A DNA stretch of 64,000 bases from Maniola hyperantus. Taxonomy: Eukaryota; Arthropoda; Insecta; Lepidoptera; Nymphalidae. Below the pieces are notes generated by a model that did no database searches, was not told the DNA's origin, and saw only the letters and a program-made list of their open reading frames with translations. The position numbers were made by a program, and so were the translations under genes. How positions within the stretch are numbered: position 1 is the stretch's first letter; the number at the start of each line of letters is the position of its first letter. This document shows positions 45,201 to 57,200 of this stretch, one piece after another. Where the stretch lies: assembly GCF_902806685.2 (NCBI RefSeq), contig NC_048555.1, forward strand, positions 2,170,001 to 2,234,000. Reading direction: 5' to 3'.

Positions 45201-48200
45201 TTTATAGGTGTGTTTTAGTGATGCAATGCGAATATTCATTCGCATTCCCATTCGCGGATATTCGCATATTGTTGCATATTCGCATTTGCATTCCGCGAAA
45301 TTACTGCGAATGTTTTGCGAATATAATTTTTTTTTTGATGTAATAGTTGGTTAATAAAACAAAATCCATTAATTTCTTATGTTTTTTAATGTAATAAAAA
45401 GTAACTTAACCTCGTAATCACATTATCAGTCTTCTCTTTATCATTTGGTAACGGGACTGCCGCCTGAAAACTGAATATTCGCATTCGCATTCGCGAATGT
45501 TGGCAGCAGATATTTGCAATGTCCAAAATATGTCATTCGTAATATCACTAGTGTGTTTTTATTGTGGTGTGGTATGATCTATCAGTTACCTGACAGATGA
45601 AATTCCACGGCAGCGCGGTGCCATAGGGGCCGGGGTTGACTCGCGCCAGGTACCAGGCGAGCGTGAAGAATATAGCGCTCTGCAGCACCAGCATTATGTA
45701 GCACAGCAAAACAGAACCGCTGTTCTCGCTGCGGACGTTGCCTATCGTCGCCATGTTCACGCCGTTACCTGGCCACGGGAAAAGAATCTTTGAATAGATA
45801 GTTACAAAAACGTAAGGCAATCTATTACCTATACAAATTAATCGTAGAACAATTATTTAAAAGATTCCACACACACAAAGCCGTGTCCGAAATCTTTCAA
45901 TGTTAGAAACTTTTTTAACCACCACTTAAAAATCTAAGTGGAAATTTTGCTTTGGTTCGGTGTTGTGACTGGAGTGCAGTTGGACTAAGTTGCCGAAATT
46001 CAGCGCTAAAGAAACTATGTCGCGGATGTGTAGAAAAACGCGCGCAGATAACGTCTTATCTACGCAAAAATGACGCTCTTCTAATATTTCAAAATGTCGA
46101 AATAACGGGTTCAAAAGGACATTCATCATGCTGTTCCAAGATCGCCAGTTCATCCTAGAACCCGCGCATGGATGGGGTCCTCTGGCAACATGCCACCCTC
46201 TGCGTAATTTTGAATCTTATGATTCGCAACTAACTAGCTTGACGTAATCGAAGTAATGATCCTGTGGCGGTTGCCACAGGTGCAACTAGATGGCGCTATT
46301 CAATCGATAACATTTCATGACATAATCCCGAACAAATATACCGCCGACAGTACTCGCACTAACGGAGTTTTCTGCAATCTGGACTATATTAAGAAGTTTC
46401 AAGATACAAGCAAAACACTAAATATCTGATACACAAAATGTCACTTACCATACTGTTCCAAGATCGCCAGCTCACTCCAGAACCAGCGCATAGGCTCGTG
46501 TGGCAGCAGGCCGCAAAGGGGCAGCGCCCACTGTGGGATTTTGTGGTTCGCGACCACTAGGCTAGGCATCATCGAAGCTATGTATAGGACTGTTGCGACG
46601 GTTACTGTGTATTGGGCTGCGAAATAATTGTTATGTTTTTTAAACAAGTTTTTATTGTAAGTAATCTAAATATATAAAAGGAAAAGGTGACTGACTGACT
46701 GATCTATCAACGCACAGCGCAATCTTCTGGACAGATCGGGCTGAAATTTGGCATGCAGATAGCTATTATGATGTAGGCATCCGCTAAGAAAGGATTTTTG
46801 AAAGTTCAACACAGTTTGAAATTTGTGTAGTCCACGCGGACGAAGTCGCGAGCATAAGCTAGTATTATTTAAAAAGGCTTCTTTCTAATGCTGATTTTAA
46901 AATTACAATGATCTAACAGCCGCACTCAGAGTCGCTAATCGTTACTTAAGATTGAGTTAAATCGAGACAGATTTATGAGAGCTCTGTTTCGTTTTAACTA
47001 AACTTTAGTAACGATTAAGCAACTCTGAGTGCGGCTGTTAATATGTAAAAAGAAAAGTCCTAATACACTGACTAACTCATCAACGCCCAGCCCAATCCCT
47101 TGGACCTAGAAAGTTGAAACGCAACACACAGAGATTCCCGTTATAATGTAGGCAAGGAATAAGGCCGGATTTATCAGGGATTCCCACGGGATAGGCATAA
47201 AGAAGATTTATTCGAAGCAGCAGGTGGTCGCCAGTTTTTAATAATTGCTCTAATTTTCCAGGATAAAAAGTATCCTTTATGCTTCTCTGAGATGCAAGCT
47301 ATCCCTGTACCAAAATTCCGTCAGCAACGGTTAAACAGATGGGCTGTGAAAACTAGCAGACAGACATATAGACAGACAAATTGATACACTTTCGCAATAT
47401 TAGTATAGATTGTTGGAAAAAATATAAATTAGTAGTATTATGATGAAGCACACTTATTGAAATGAATGCATAGCAAGATGGCGGCCAGATAAACGCCATC
47501 TATTGGTACAGAATAGATATAAAATGACTTACTGCTCTTAACGAAGTAGCTCCCAGCGTAAGCGATGGACACAATGCTGGTGAAATGCAGGATGAGCACC
47601 GTGAATATCATCCCGGGCTGAGAGTGCGGGATGTAGGGGTACTCGGAGACGGTCAGTAGTGTGGCGCCGACCGCACTGTACACTAGCCCGGCCGGCAGCA
47701 CGTTGAGGAAGTGCGAGACGTTGAGGACGGTGTGCGATACTCCCACCATTCTTATCAACTCCTGCGGAAGAGTTACATAGTGAAAATCATCCCGGGCTGA
47801 GAGTGCGGGATGTAGGGGTACTCGGAGACGGTCAGTAGTGTGGCGCCGACCGCACTGTACACTAGCCCGGCCGGCAGCACGTTGAGGAAGTGCGAGACGT
47901 TGAGGACGGTGTGCGATACTCCCACCATTCTTATCAACTCCTGCGGAAGAGTTACATCGTGAATATCATCCCGGGCTGAGAGTGCGGGATGTAGGGGTAC
48001 TCGGAGACGGTCAGTAGTGTGGCGCCGACCGCACTGTACACTAGCCCGGCCGGCAGCACGTTGAGGAAGTGCGAGACGTTGAGGACGGTGTGCGATACTC
48101 CCACCATTCTTATCAACTCCTGCGGAAGAGTTACATCGTGAATATCGTCCCGGGCTGAGAGTGCGGGATGTAGGGGTACTCGGAGACGGTCAGTAGTGTG

Positions 48201-51200
48201 GCGCCGACCGCACTGTACACTAGCCCGGCCGGCAGCACGTTGAGGAAGTGCGAGACGTTGAGGACGGTGTGCGATACTCCCACCATTCTTATCAACTCCT
48301 GCGGAAGAGTTACATCGTGAATATCATCCCGGGCTGAGAGTGCGGGATGTAGGGGTACTCGGAGACGGTCAGTAGTGTGGCGCCGACCGCACTGTACACT
48401 AGCCCGGCCGGCAGCACGTTGAGGAAGTGCGAGACGTTGAGGACGGTGTGCGATACTCCCACCATTCTTATCAACTCCTGCGGAAGAGTTACATAGTGAA
48501 AATCATCCCGGGCTGAGAGTGCGGGATGTAGGGGTACTCGGAGACGGTCAGTAGTGTGGCGCCGACCGCACTGTACACTAGCCCGGCCGGCAGCACGTTG
48601 AGGAAGTGCGAGACGTTGAGGACGGTGTGCGATACTCCCACCATTCTTATCAACTCCTGCGGAAGAGTTACATCGTGGATGTAGGGGTCCCCAGTAACGG
48701 TAAGTAACTTATATCCCATCATCACCAGTGGCGAGCAGGTCATAGAGGCGTAAATGCACTGCTTACCCCAGTTGTAATAGCTCAATGCATATTTTTCCTA
48801 TATGACCTGCCAGTAAACATGTTTCTACCTAACTAATGCCTACCCTGGCTTCAAACACTGTGCACGCCACTGATCATCACCAATCATTAACCTGCATCCT
48901 GAACCTGACGCGTTCGCGAATTGAGTCCCTGTGAAAAAGGGAACATGGGTTCGAAACTAGTTGGGCTAATGTCGACTAAATACGTGAGTAAAGCCGGTTT
49001 CTTCTATATATTTACAACCTGTATCCCATTGATCACGTGTCACTAACCTGTATCACATCTCATTGATCATCACCTGTATGAATTGTACATCGTTTATATT
49101 TGTCACTAACATGTATCCCGTTCATCATCACCTGTCACTAACATGTATCCCGTTCATCATCACCTGTCACTAACATGTATCCCGTTCATCATCGCCTGTC
49201 ACTAACCTGTATCCCGTTGATCCTGTAGCATAGGGTGGGCAGCACTTTGCATATTATGTACATTATCACGTCGTTCTGCGCTGTGCGCACGAACGGGAAG
49301 TCTTGGATCATCACCCTCTGCCACTGACCAACTCCTGTCACTAACCTGTATCCCGTTGATTCTCTCCTCCAGCAGCCGCGCCATGAGAAACACAAACACC
49401 AGCAGTAGAGACAGGCAACATAGAGTGGGCAGCACTTTGCATATGTACATTATCACGTCGTTCTGCGCTGTGCGAATGAACGGGAAGTCTTGGATCATCA
49501 CCCTCTGCAAAACACATACATTTTAGAAATATATTTTATGCCGAGGATGAATAATAAAAACGATATGCGTTTGTAGGTTATATAGTGAAATTGTGGTGCT
49601 GATTATAAGTCCATTTTCAAATTAAAGATGACGAACGTTAGAGCGGTTACGCACTTCATCCGATCCGAGTCTTGTATGGGAGCTAATGACGTATGTCGTA
49701 GATAATCGCTGGTATTCACGAATGACGGATAGAACTTGGATGCCGAAAGTGGAGTGCGTAATCGCCGTTATTCTGAATTGACAAGAGTGTCGTGTACGTA
49801 GTTTAATTACAAAAATTACGTCCATTTTCAAATTAAAGATGACCGATGTTATATTTTTTTGGAATTGGGTATTTGACTACATCAAAAATAAATTAATTCT
49901 CAGATTTTATTTATTTTTATTTTTATTTTATTTATTAGGAACACACACAATACATTAAGTGATTACTGATTATTAAATAGAGGGTCTTCCAAAATACGTA
50001 AAATCCACGCCCTTTGTTGGTTTTAAGTGTAATAACCATTTTAAATTATCGATTAAACTAAAAAAAGCACAGCAAATGATTGTGACGTCACACACCGGTA
50101 TTTCATAGAATCTCGCATACTAAGCGCGCGTTATATGACGTTGGATCAAAAGTTACTGATTTGACTAGTTGTCAAATACCGTATTGTTAAAGGTATCGTT
50201 ATATGGAGTAGTATACATGCGCGGTCAATCGGAGTGTTGATACGAAAATGGCACCGATTCTAAGCACAACCTAATTTTAGAGTATTCGCACCCTCTTCTT
50301 ACTATTGTAATATGAAAAGGACAGAAGCAGTTTTCATTTCTAAACTTAATTTTTAGATGGTAAAACCCGTGACTTTAGCATGCAGTCGCGGACCTACTGT
50401 TTAAATTTGTATTGTGCACTAAAGTCAAAGTCAAAGTCAAATGATTTATTCAAAATAGGTAATAAATTACTCTTATTGATTGTCTGGTATAGTGTTAGAT
50501 TTGTAAGATATAGTGGTGATAATTATAACGCAAACTTAAAACTAGCCCAGGTCTGAGAAGAGCCCACAACAAACTCAGCCGGGAACTAAACTAAACTAAA
50601 ATTTAAGAGTCTTTAAATGTGAAAGTCATGTTCCGATCCTTTTTTAGCATTGTTAAAAAGAAAAGGATGCAGATACTCTAAATTTAGTTTAGAGTAAGAT
50701 AAAGGAATCGGTGCCAATGTCTATTTTCAAATTAAAAATCTCTTTATTAAAAACAAAACAAAAAACACTGAGCATCACTGAATTCAAAATGAGCATCATT
50801 TTCATATTCACCAATTATTATATTATTTTGATGCGACGTTAAGTATATAAATTTAGTTATATACCTGTGGGACTTCCTTTTTCGTCACGAGCTCTATGTA
50901 ACTTGAATCGATCGCCCATTGCAGCTTCATGAATTGTTCGTAAGTGGTGCCTGTAACAAGTCTCACTTGTAAGAATATCTCCTATATATAAAAATGAATC
51001 ACTGAATGTGTTGCTGATCGCAAATCTCGAGAACAGCTGAACCGATTTCGCTAATTATTTTTTTATAATATTCCTTGAAGCACGGGGATGGGTATACAGA
51101 GAGAAATTTATTAAAAAAATCCTGAAAAAGAATCAACTGTTAGGCAGAACAAAGTTCGCCGGGGCAGCTAGTACAAGCTAAAAATTTATATAGCTCACCG

Positions 51201-54200
51201 ATTTAGGAAATAAGCAGAGAAGTTCCAGCCATTGGACTATAGCTGTTATACACATTCTTAGCACAAGCTTTACGCTTAGGAGAAGAGACAGAACCCTCGG
51301 TGCACGAGTCTGACTCGCACTTGGCCGGTTTTTTATATTTTTAGAGGGTATCATCCATACTAATATTATAAATGCGAAAGTGTGTCTGTCTGTCCGTCTG
51401 TTAGTTGTAGGTATAGTGCAATCAATATGAACTGGCGTGTTTCCATTTGAGACCGTCATTAGCAATAACAGTATGGTTAAGTCTTGGCTGGTGAATTCAA
51501 AAGTATCGACACTGGTTGGTTTGCAAGAAAATATATAAAGTTCTGGCTGGCTCCTGTAAAAATGAATGGGGTCTATGAGTGTTTGGTTTATTACCCCTAT
51601 TGTTTACGTGGCATGTCAAATGTAATCCTATTGTTATTGTTAATGACGGTCTCAAGTGGAAACACGCCAGTTAATATTGAATGCACTATACATAGAGGTT
51701 ATTGCTTAAGTCTCTCGTACTTACCAAAATAGTCAAACGGCATCAAAATTTGCCTTTCCGATTCAAACGTCTGTGTATGAAAATCCTTTTTCATGCGTAT
51801 TGTGTACTGCAACTTTTTGGGCCAGGTTGTTGTCATATTCTAAAACAGAGGGCAGGTTATTAAACTTTAGTCAAATATAGTTCTTGCATTTCACTACGGG
51901 TAGCTCATGCTTGTGTTTAAATCGTATAAGTATAAGTTAGGAAACACGCCAGTTCATATTGATTGCACTATACCTACAACTAATGTGACGTTGTAAATTT
52001 TGAACTACTAACTAGCGTTTCGCTTTTAATAAAAATCTATTTTGTTCAAAGTATGTTGGTGCCACCTAGCATCAAGGTGCAGAACTACGCGTGGGTCGAT
52101 GTTCAGAGTTCATTCGAGCCACAATAGATGGCGTTTGCTTCGTTGTCAATTGTCGTAAAAATAAAACAAAATAATTAAATAAAACCATAATATCATTTGT
52201 TTATTGTTAAGTCATTAACAAAACGGTTCTTATAATATATCCTTAGGTTCCGCAAATATTCAAAAATGAATTGGCTTCATGATCAAACTAACTGAGAGCG
52301 GCCACACTCGGGTTGCGTCTGGCAACACCGATTGGTGAGATTTAGAATTTTTCTGGAGTCAACATGTGAAGACGAATTTTTTCGTTCCAGGAAAATCTCA
52401 CTCTTTTTCGCCCATGGCTTCGCCTGGGAAAATACAATAGTTATAAATTTAGTCATCCTAACGTATTTCAATGTTTCATCAATTATGGTGAGTGAAAAAT
52501 CAAGTAATGTGGATTCGACAAAATGGCGGTTTGGTTAGAGAAAATCCTAATTTCATGATTTCCCTTTCAGTTCCAGTTACTTTACCTTCCCAAATAAATG
52601 AGGATAATGGGTTGTGGGTGGACTCCTGAAAACCATTGGTGGCCAGGAGTTCAATAGGTGAGTTGTGTTTGATCGGGAAAATTCCACGTGTCGAAATTTT
52701 CACACAGCACAAATTATAATCTTGTTTTTCTTTGTTACAGGGTTTCCGTTTTAGTTTTCCGTTTGCGTTTCCGTTTTTAGTTTTCGGTTTTCGTATTTAT
52801 TTCTTTTGCACATTCACGTTGGCAACTTAATTTCTATGGATAAGACTTGGTGAAAATCTTTGTAATGAAACATTTCGGTTGTGAAGAATCAAATAAATTG
52901 AGTTTTGGATCTTGGCCGATGCCGTCCAGCTACATTGCAGTCTTCGCACCTACAAGTAAGCAAATGTTTGTATCCTGGAACAGTTTAGTGAACCTTCTTA
53001 GTGTATGTGTACAGTAAGAACCCTGTCTTTACTACTGAGCTTTTATTTTGAAACAATTTTATGAATTTTACTGTGTCATTGTCTATTCCATGCCAATGGC
53101 ATCTTAAATTTAAAACATAGATTTTATGTACTATCTACCTAAGGCATTCTAATGTATCTAAATTAAGTCTTGGCATTAAGCTAGAATAACTAAGCATTAT
53201 TAGCCATCACTATGTATTAAGCGACCCCGGTAAAAGTTACATTAAAAACAATTTTGCCTAACATCTAGCAAATTTCATTTATAACACCTCATATACATTA
53301 CAAGGGAGTCGACGGCTAGCTTCTATTCTTTACTAGGTAGATAGATCAAGTAAAGTAAATTATTATTTTCCTCTAATCTTTGTAAGGTGGTAGATTATTC
53401 CGTATCCGGGTATATTTCCATTCCGCCCAATTTACCACCCTTACAAATGGCGCCCGAACGTTTTTTTTATATAGTTATTTCTGTATATTTTGAGAAATTT
53501 TGTAAATTTTATGAAATGTACTCCGCTGATTGTACAATTTTCTAAGTAGTGACACATTGCAAAGAGCACTAAGCTGTTTTTATGGTTAACTAACTAAATA
53601 ATAACTAATAGTTAGAAATTTTGTTTGATAGTTTAAGTAATTTTCTGAGTATAGTCCAACATTGGTTTTTTTTTCTTATTTAATTAACACATTATAAATG
53701 GTGCTTATGCCGTTTAATTATGTTATCGACTTACCTTGGAGGTGTATAAGTGAATGTTTGCCTTCAGTTTAGTAATAAACATTGCTTAACTGAGTTGTTG
53801 TTGGGTATTGCTTTCAATAGTAAGTACATCTTATGTTTGAAAATTCCGGTAACTTAGTATAATTAAAGTTTTGAAACGCTATGTGCCGTTAACTAGTTAC
53901 ACACATACATTTATAAATACTAAGAGTTACAACTTGTGAAACTAAATATATAAACTATATTCAGAGATTACATTAAGTTCAAGTATGAAGTTATGAACAA
54001 TTTTTTTTTTCAGTGACTTGATACTTCATTATTTTGTTGAAATTTTGTTTAGAGCTGTGTTAAGGTTATGATAAAAGCTACTTCACACACAAAACATGTT
54101 AAGTTTAATTGAATGCTGGTAGTTTAAAGTGACATTTAGAAACAGATTTTGTTGTATTTTAGGTTATGTGTTAAAAGTGTAAAGTAACAGTCATCAAACC

Positions 54201-57200
54201 ATTGCACAATCTCTTTGTTTTTTTTTAAAGATAATATGCTATTCAGAGTTCATTGCAACTTTGTTGCCTGTTTACTTTTGTAATTGTAAAGGTTGTAACA
54301 CACTGTGTACTCATAAAGGTGATACTGCACCTTACAATCATTTATTCAATTTTGGGAAGTTTTATTTTGTTATATTTTGTTTACTATAGTAATAATATGT
54401 GCTTGTATTATTAACAATATTTTGGAATAGGAACATAATTGATAAAATAGGTTAGGATAGACTTAAGAATATTGTTTTTGTTGTGTATTTTGCTTGTGTA
54501 TATTTAATAGTTTAAATAACTTCTTTTGTGTTTGTGTTTAACCAATTTGTATAAGGCTAAACATAGACAGTTACACAAGCTCGATATTTTGTTAAATGTG
54601 TTTTGACTTAACACAATGGAACAGACTTTTGCCCAGTTTCATTCACTTTTGAAGGACGAATTGTGTTATGAGGTATCCATTCGTTCCGAAACTCCAGCAC
54701 CTACAGTGCTAGGTTTAAAGAAACAGTTAAAACAATTAATTCAGGAAATTCCTTCTGAATCAATTTTAGAGACGGATTTCACTTCTGAAAGTGAGTTAGG
54801 GGTTATTACTAAAAAACTTCAAGACTTAGAAGATTTATTAAAAAAGTGTTCTGACACTAAAGATAGACATGCCCTCTGTAGGTCTAAAGCTTTAGCTTCA
54901 CATTTGTACTTTAGAATTTTGAGAATACAGTGTTCCGAACTCAGCTTAATAAGTAGGAAGAGTGAATTACATACAAAGTTGCAGAGTTTGATTTCCAGAT
55001 TAGATGCTGACAATGAGTCGTCTCACGACGAATCACTGGATTCCGAGAGTACCGCCGTTGACTGCACTGGTGATAAAAATGTTGCCAAGTGGAAGTTACA
55101 TTTCAACGGACAGGGTGATCCGCGCAGTTTCATCGAACGCGTTGAGGAATATAAAAGATCTTATGGCGTTTCAGATGGAAAATTATTTGTTTCTGCATTT
55201 CATCTTTTTACAGGCCGAGCATTGTTATGGTACAGAGGCAACAAATGTCAAGTTTCGTCTTGGTCAGAATTGAGAACTTTATTTTTAGAGGAATTTGATG
55301 CAGTAGATTATGACTACAGGTTGCTAGGTGAAATTCGAGCAAGAACACAAGGCTCTGAAGAACCTGTGTCTATCTATTTCGCTGTAATGTTTGGCATGTT
55401 TTCAAGGTTGTCAACACCACTTTCCGAAGAACAAAAGTTACAAATTTTATTACATAATATTCGCCCTTTTTACTCAGAACAATTAGCTCTTGTTGACATT
55501 AAGTCTGTCGCAATGTTGAAGGAAAAGTGTCGCAAACTAGAGGCTGCGAGGCAGCGTTCCGCCTTATTTTCTGAGCCTACTAACAGTAAGGCAACTTTAA
55601 GTTCAGAGTTTGCTTACAAACAAGTGACAAAACAGATAAACACACTTTCAGTCACACCTGCACCTAAGGTTGATACAAGTAAAGGCACTGATTTTTCGAA
55701 AACAAATAAACAACTATGTTACAAGTGCGGCAAGGGTAACCATTCCTTTAAATTTTGCAGGACAGTTCCGAAATTTATTAGATGTTTTTCGTGTGGACGT
55801 CAGAACTTTACAGTAAAGACATGTCCAAGTTGTAGTAAAAAGGCGATTAGTAAACCCGCTCCGGACAAAAATTCAAAAAACTAATTAGTAAGAACTGTGC
55901 AGAGACACAAGTAAAGAACTTGGTCATTAACAACAAAACATCCCTTTTACCTGACACAGTTCTGTATTCAGTGGATAAACGAGACTTTAGGCCACATTTA
56001 AAGGTTTTTGTTGACGGTTTTGAGATTACAGGTTTACTAGATTCCGGTGCTTGCGCGTCAATTTTGGGTAACCAGGCGCACAAGGTTTTTTTGAGATTCG
56101 GTTATAAATTGCATAGCAGTATTGATACCACATTTTCAGTGGCAAATGGAGACAAACTTGATTGTATGGGTTATATGTTTATTCCGATTACTTATAATTC
56201 CGTAACTCACATAATAAAATTTTTTGTAGTACCCTCTATAATAGCGGATGTTATTTTTGGCTGTGACTTTTGGAAAACATTTCAGTTAGCCCCTGGCATT
56301 TTTGATAATTTAGAATTAATTAAGGCACCTTCTCAATTTTACAATATTTGTGCGATTGATAATAAACAAATTCATACCATCACTTCTTTTGAAAACTTAT
56401 CATCTCAACAGAAAGAATTAGCCCAGTCTGTAGTAAATAAATTTTTAGATATTTCTTCAGAGAAAATTGGATTGGGTAGAACAAAATTAATTGAACATGT
56501 TATTGACACCGGTGATGCCTTGCCAATAAAAATAAAACAATATCCACTTTCTCCCGAAAAGAAGGAAGCTTTAAGTAAAGAGTTAGATAGGATGCTGGAA
56601 ATGGACGTAGTTACTCCGAGTGAAAGCCCTTGGAATAACCCAGCAATTTTAGTGAAAAAGGCAAATGGAGACTGGAGATTTTGCCTAGATTGCAGGAAAT
56701 TAAATTCAGTGACAAAGGGGGATTCATACTCAATACCGTACATTCCACAAATTCTAGATAGCTTGAAAGAGGCAAGGTTTTTATCATCGATTGATTTAAG
56801 TTCAAGTTTCTGGCAAATTCCGTTAGCTAACGACTCTCAGGAAAAAACCAGTTTTACAGTTCCTGGTAGAGGGTTATTCAAATTTAAAGTCATGCCGTTT
56901 GGCCTATGCGGTGCACCAGCACGACAGCAGAGGTTAATGGACCAGTTATTTAATCAAAATTTTTGTAGTGATATTGAAAATGGAATAGTATTTTGTTATA
57001 TAGATGATATTGTTATTTGTTCTGCTGATTTCGAAACCCATTTAATTTTATTAAACAGAGTTCTGGATAAACTAAAAATGGCTCAACTATCCATAAATTT
57101 TGATAAATGTAATTTTTTTAGAAACTCTTTGAAATATTTAGGGTATATAGTGGATGAATTTGGTTTACGCACAGATCCTGGAAAAGTTGCCGCAGTTTTG

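Noticed and set aside
48660..48785. Protein-like stretch MSYYNWGKQCIYASMTCS running in frame into exon 7 sequence
   Set aside because: Exon 6 ends GIQ in phase 0 and joins ELIRMVG directly at a good acceptor, matching ABCA proteins. The upstream stretch is intron that happens to be open, and it reaches a stop two codons after the partial exon copy.
51984..53447. A defined 5' LTR for the gypsy-type element
   Set aside because: Without a second LTR the borders cannot be set. Only the primer-binding site gives a reliable anchor.
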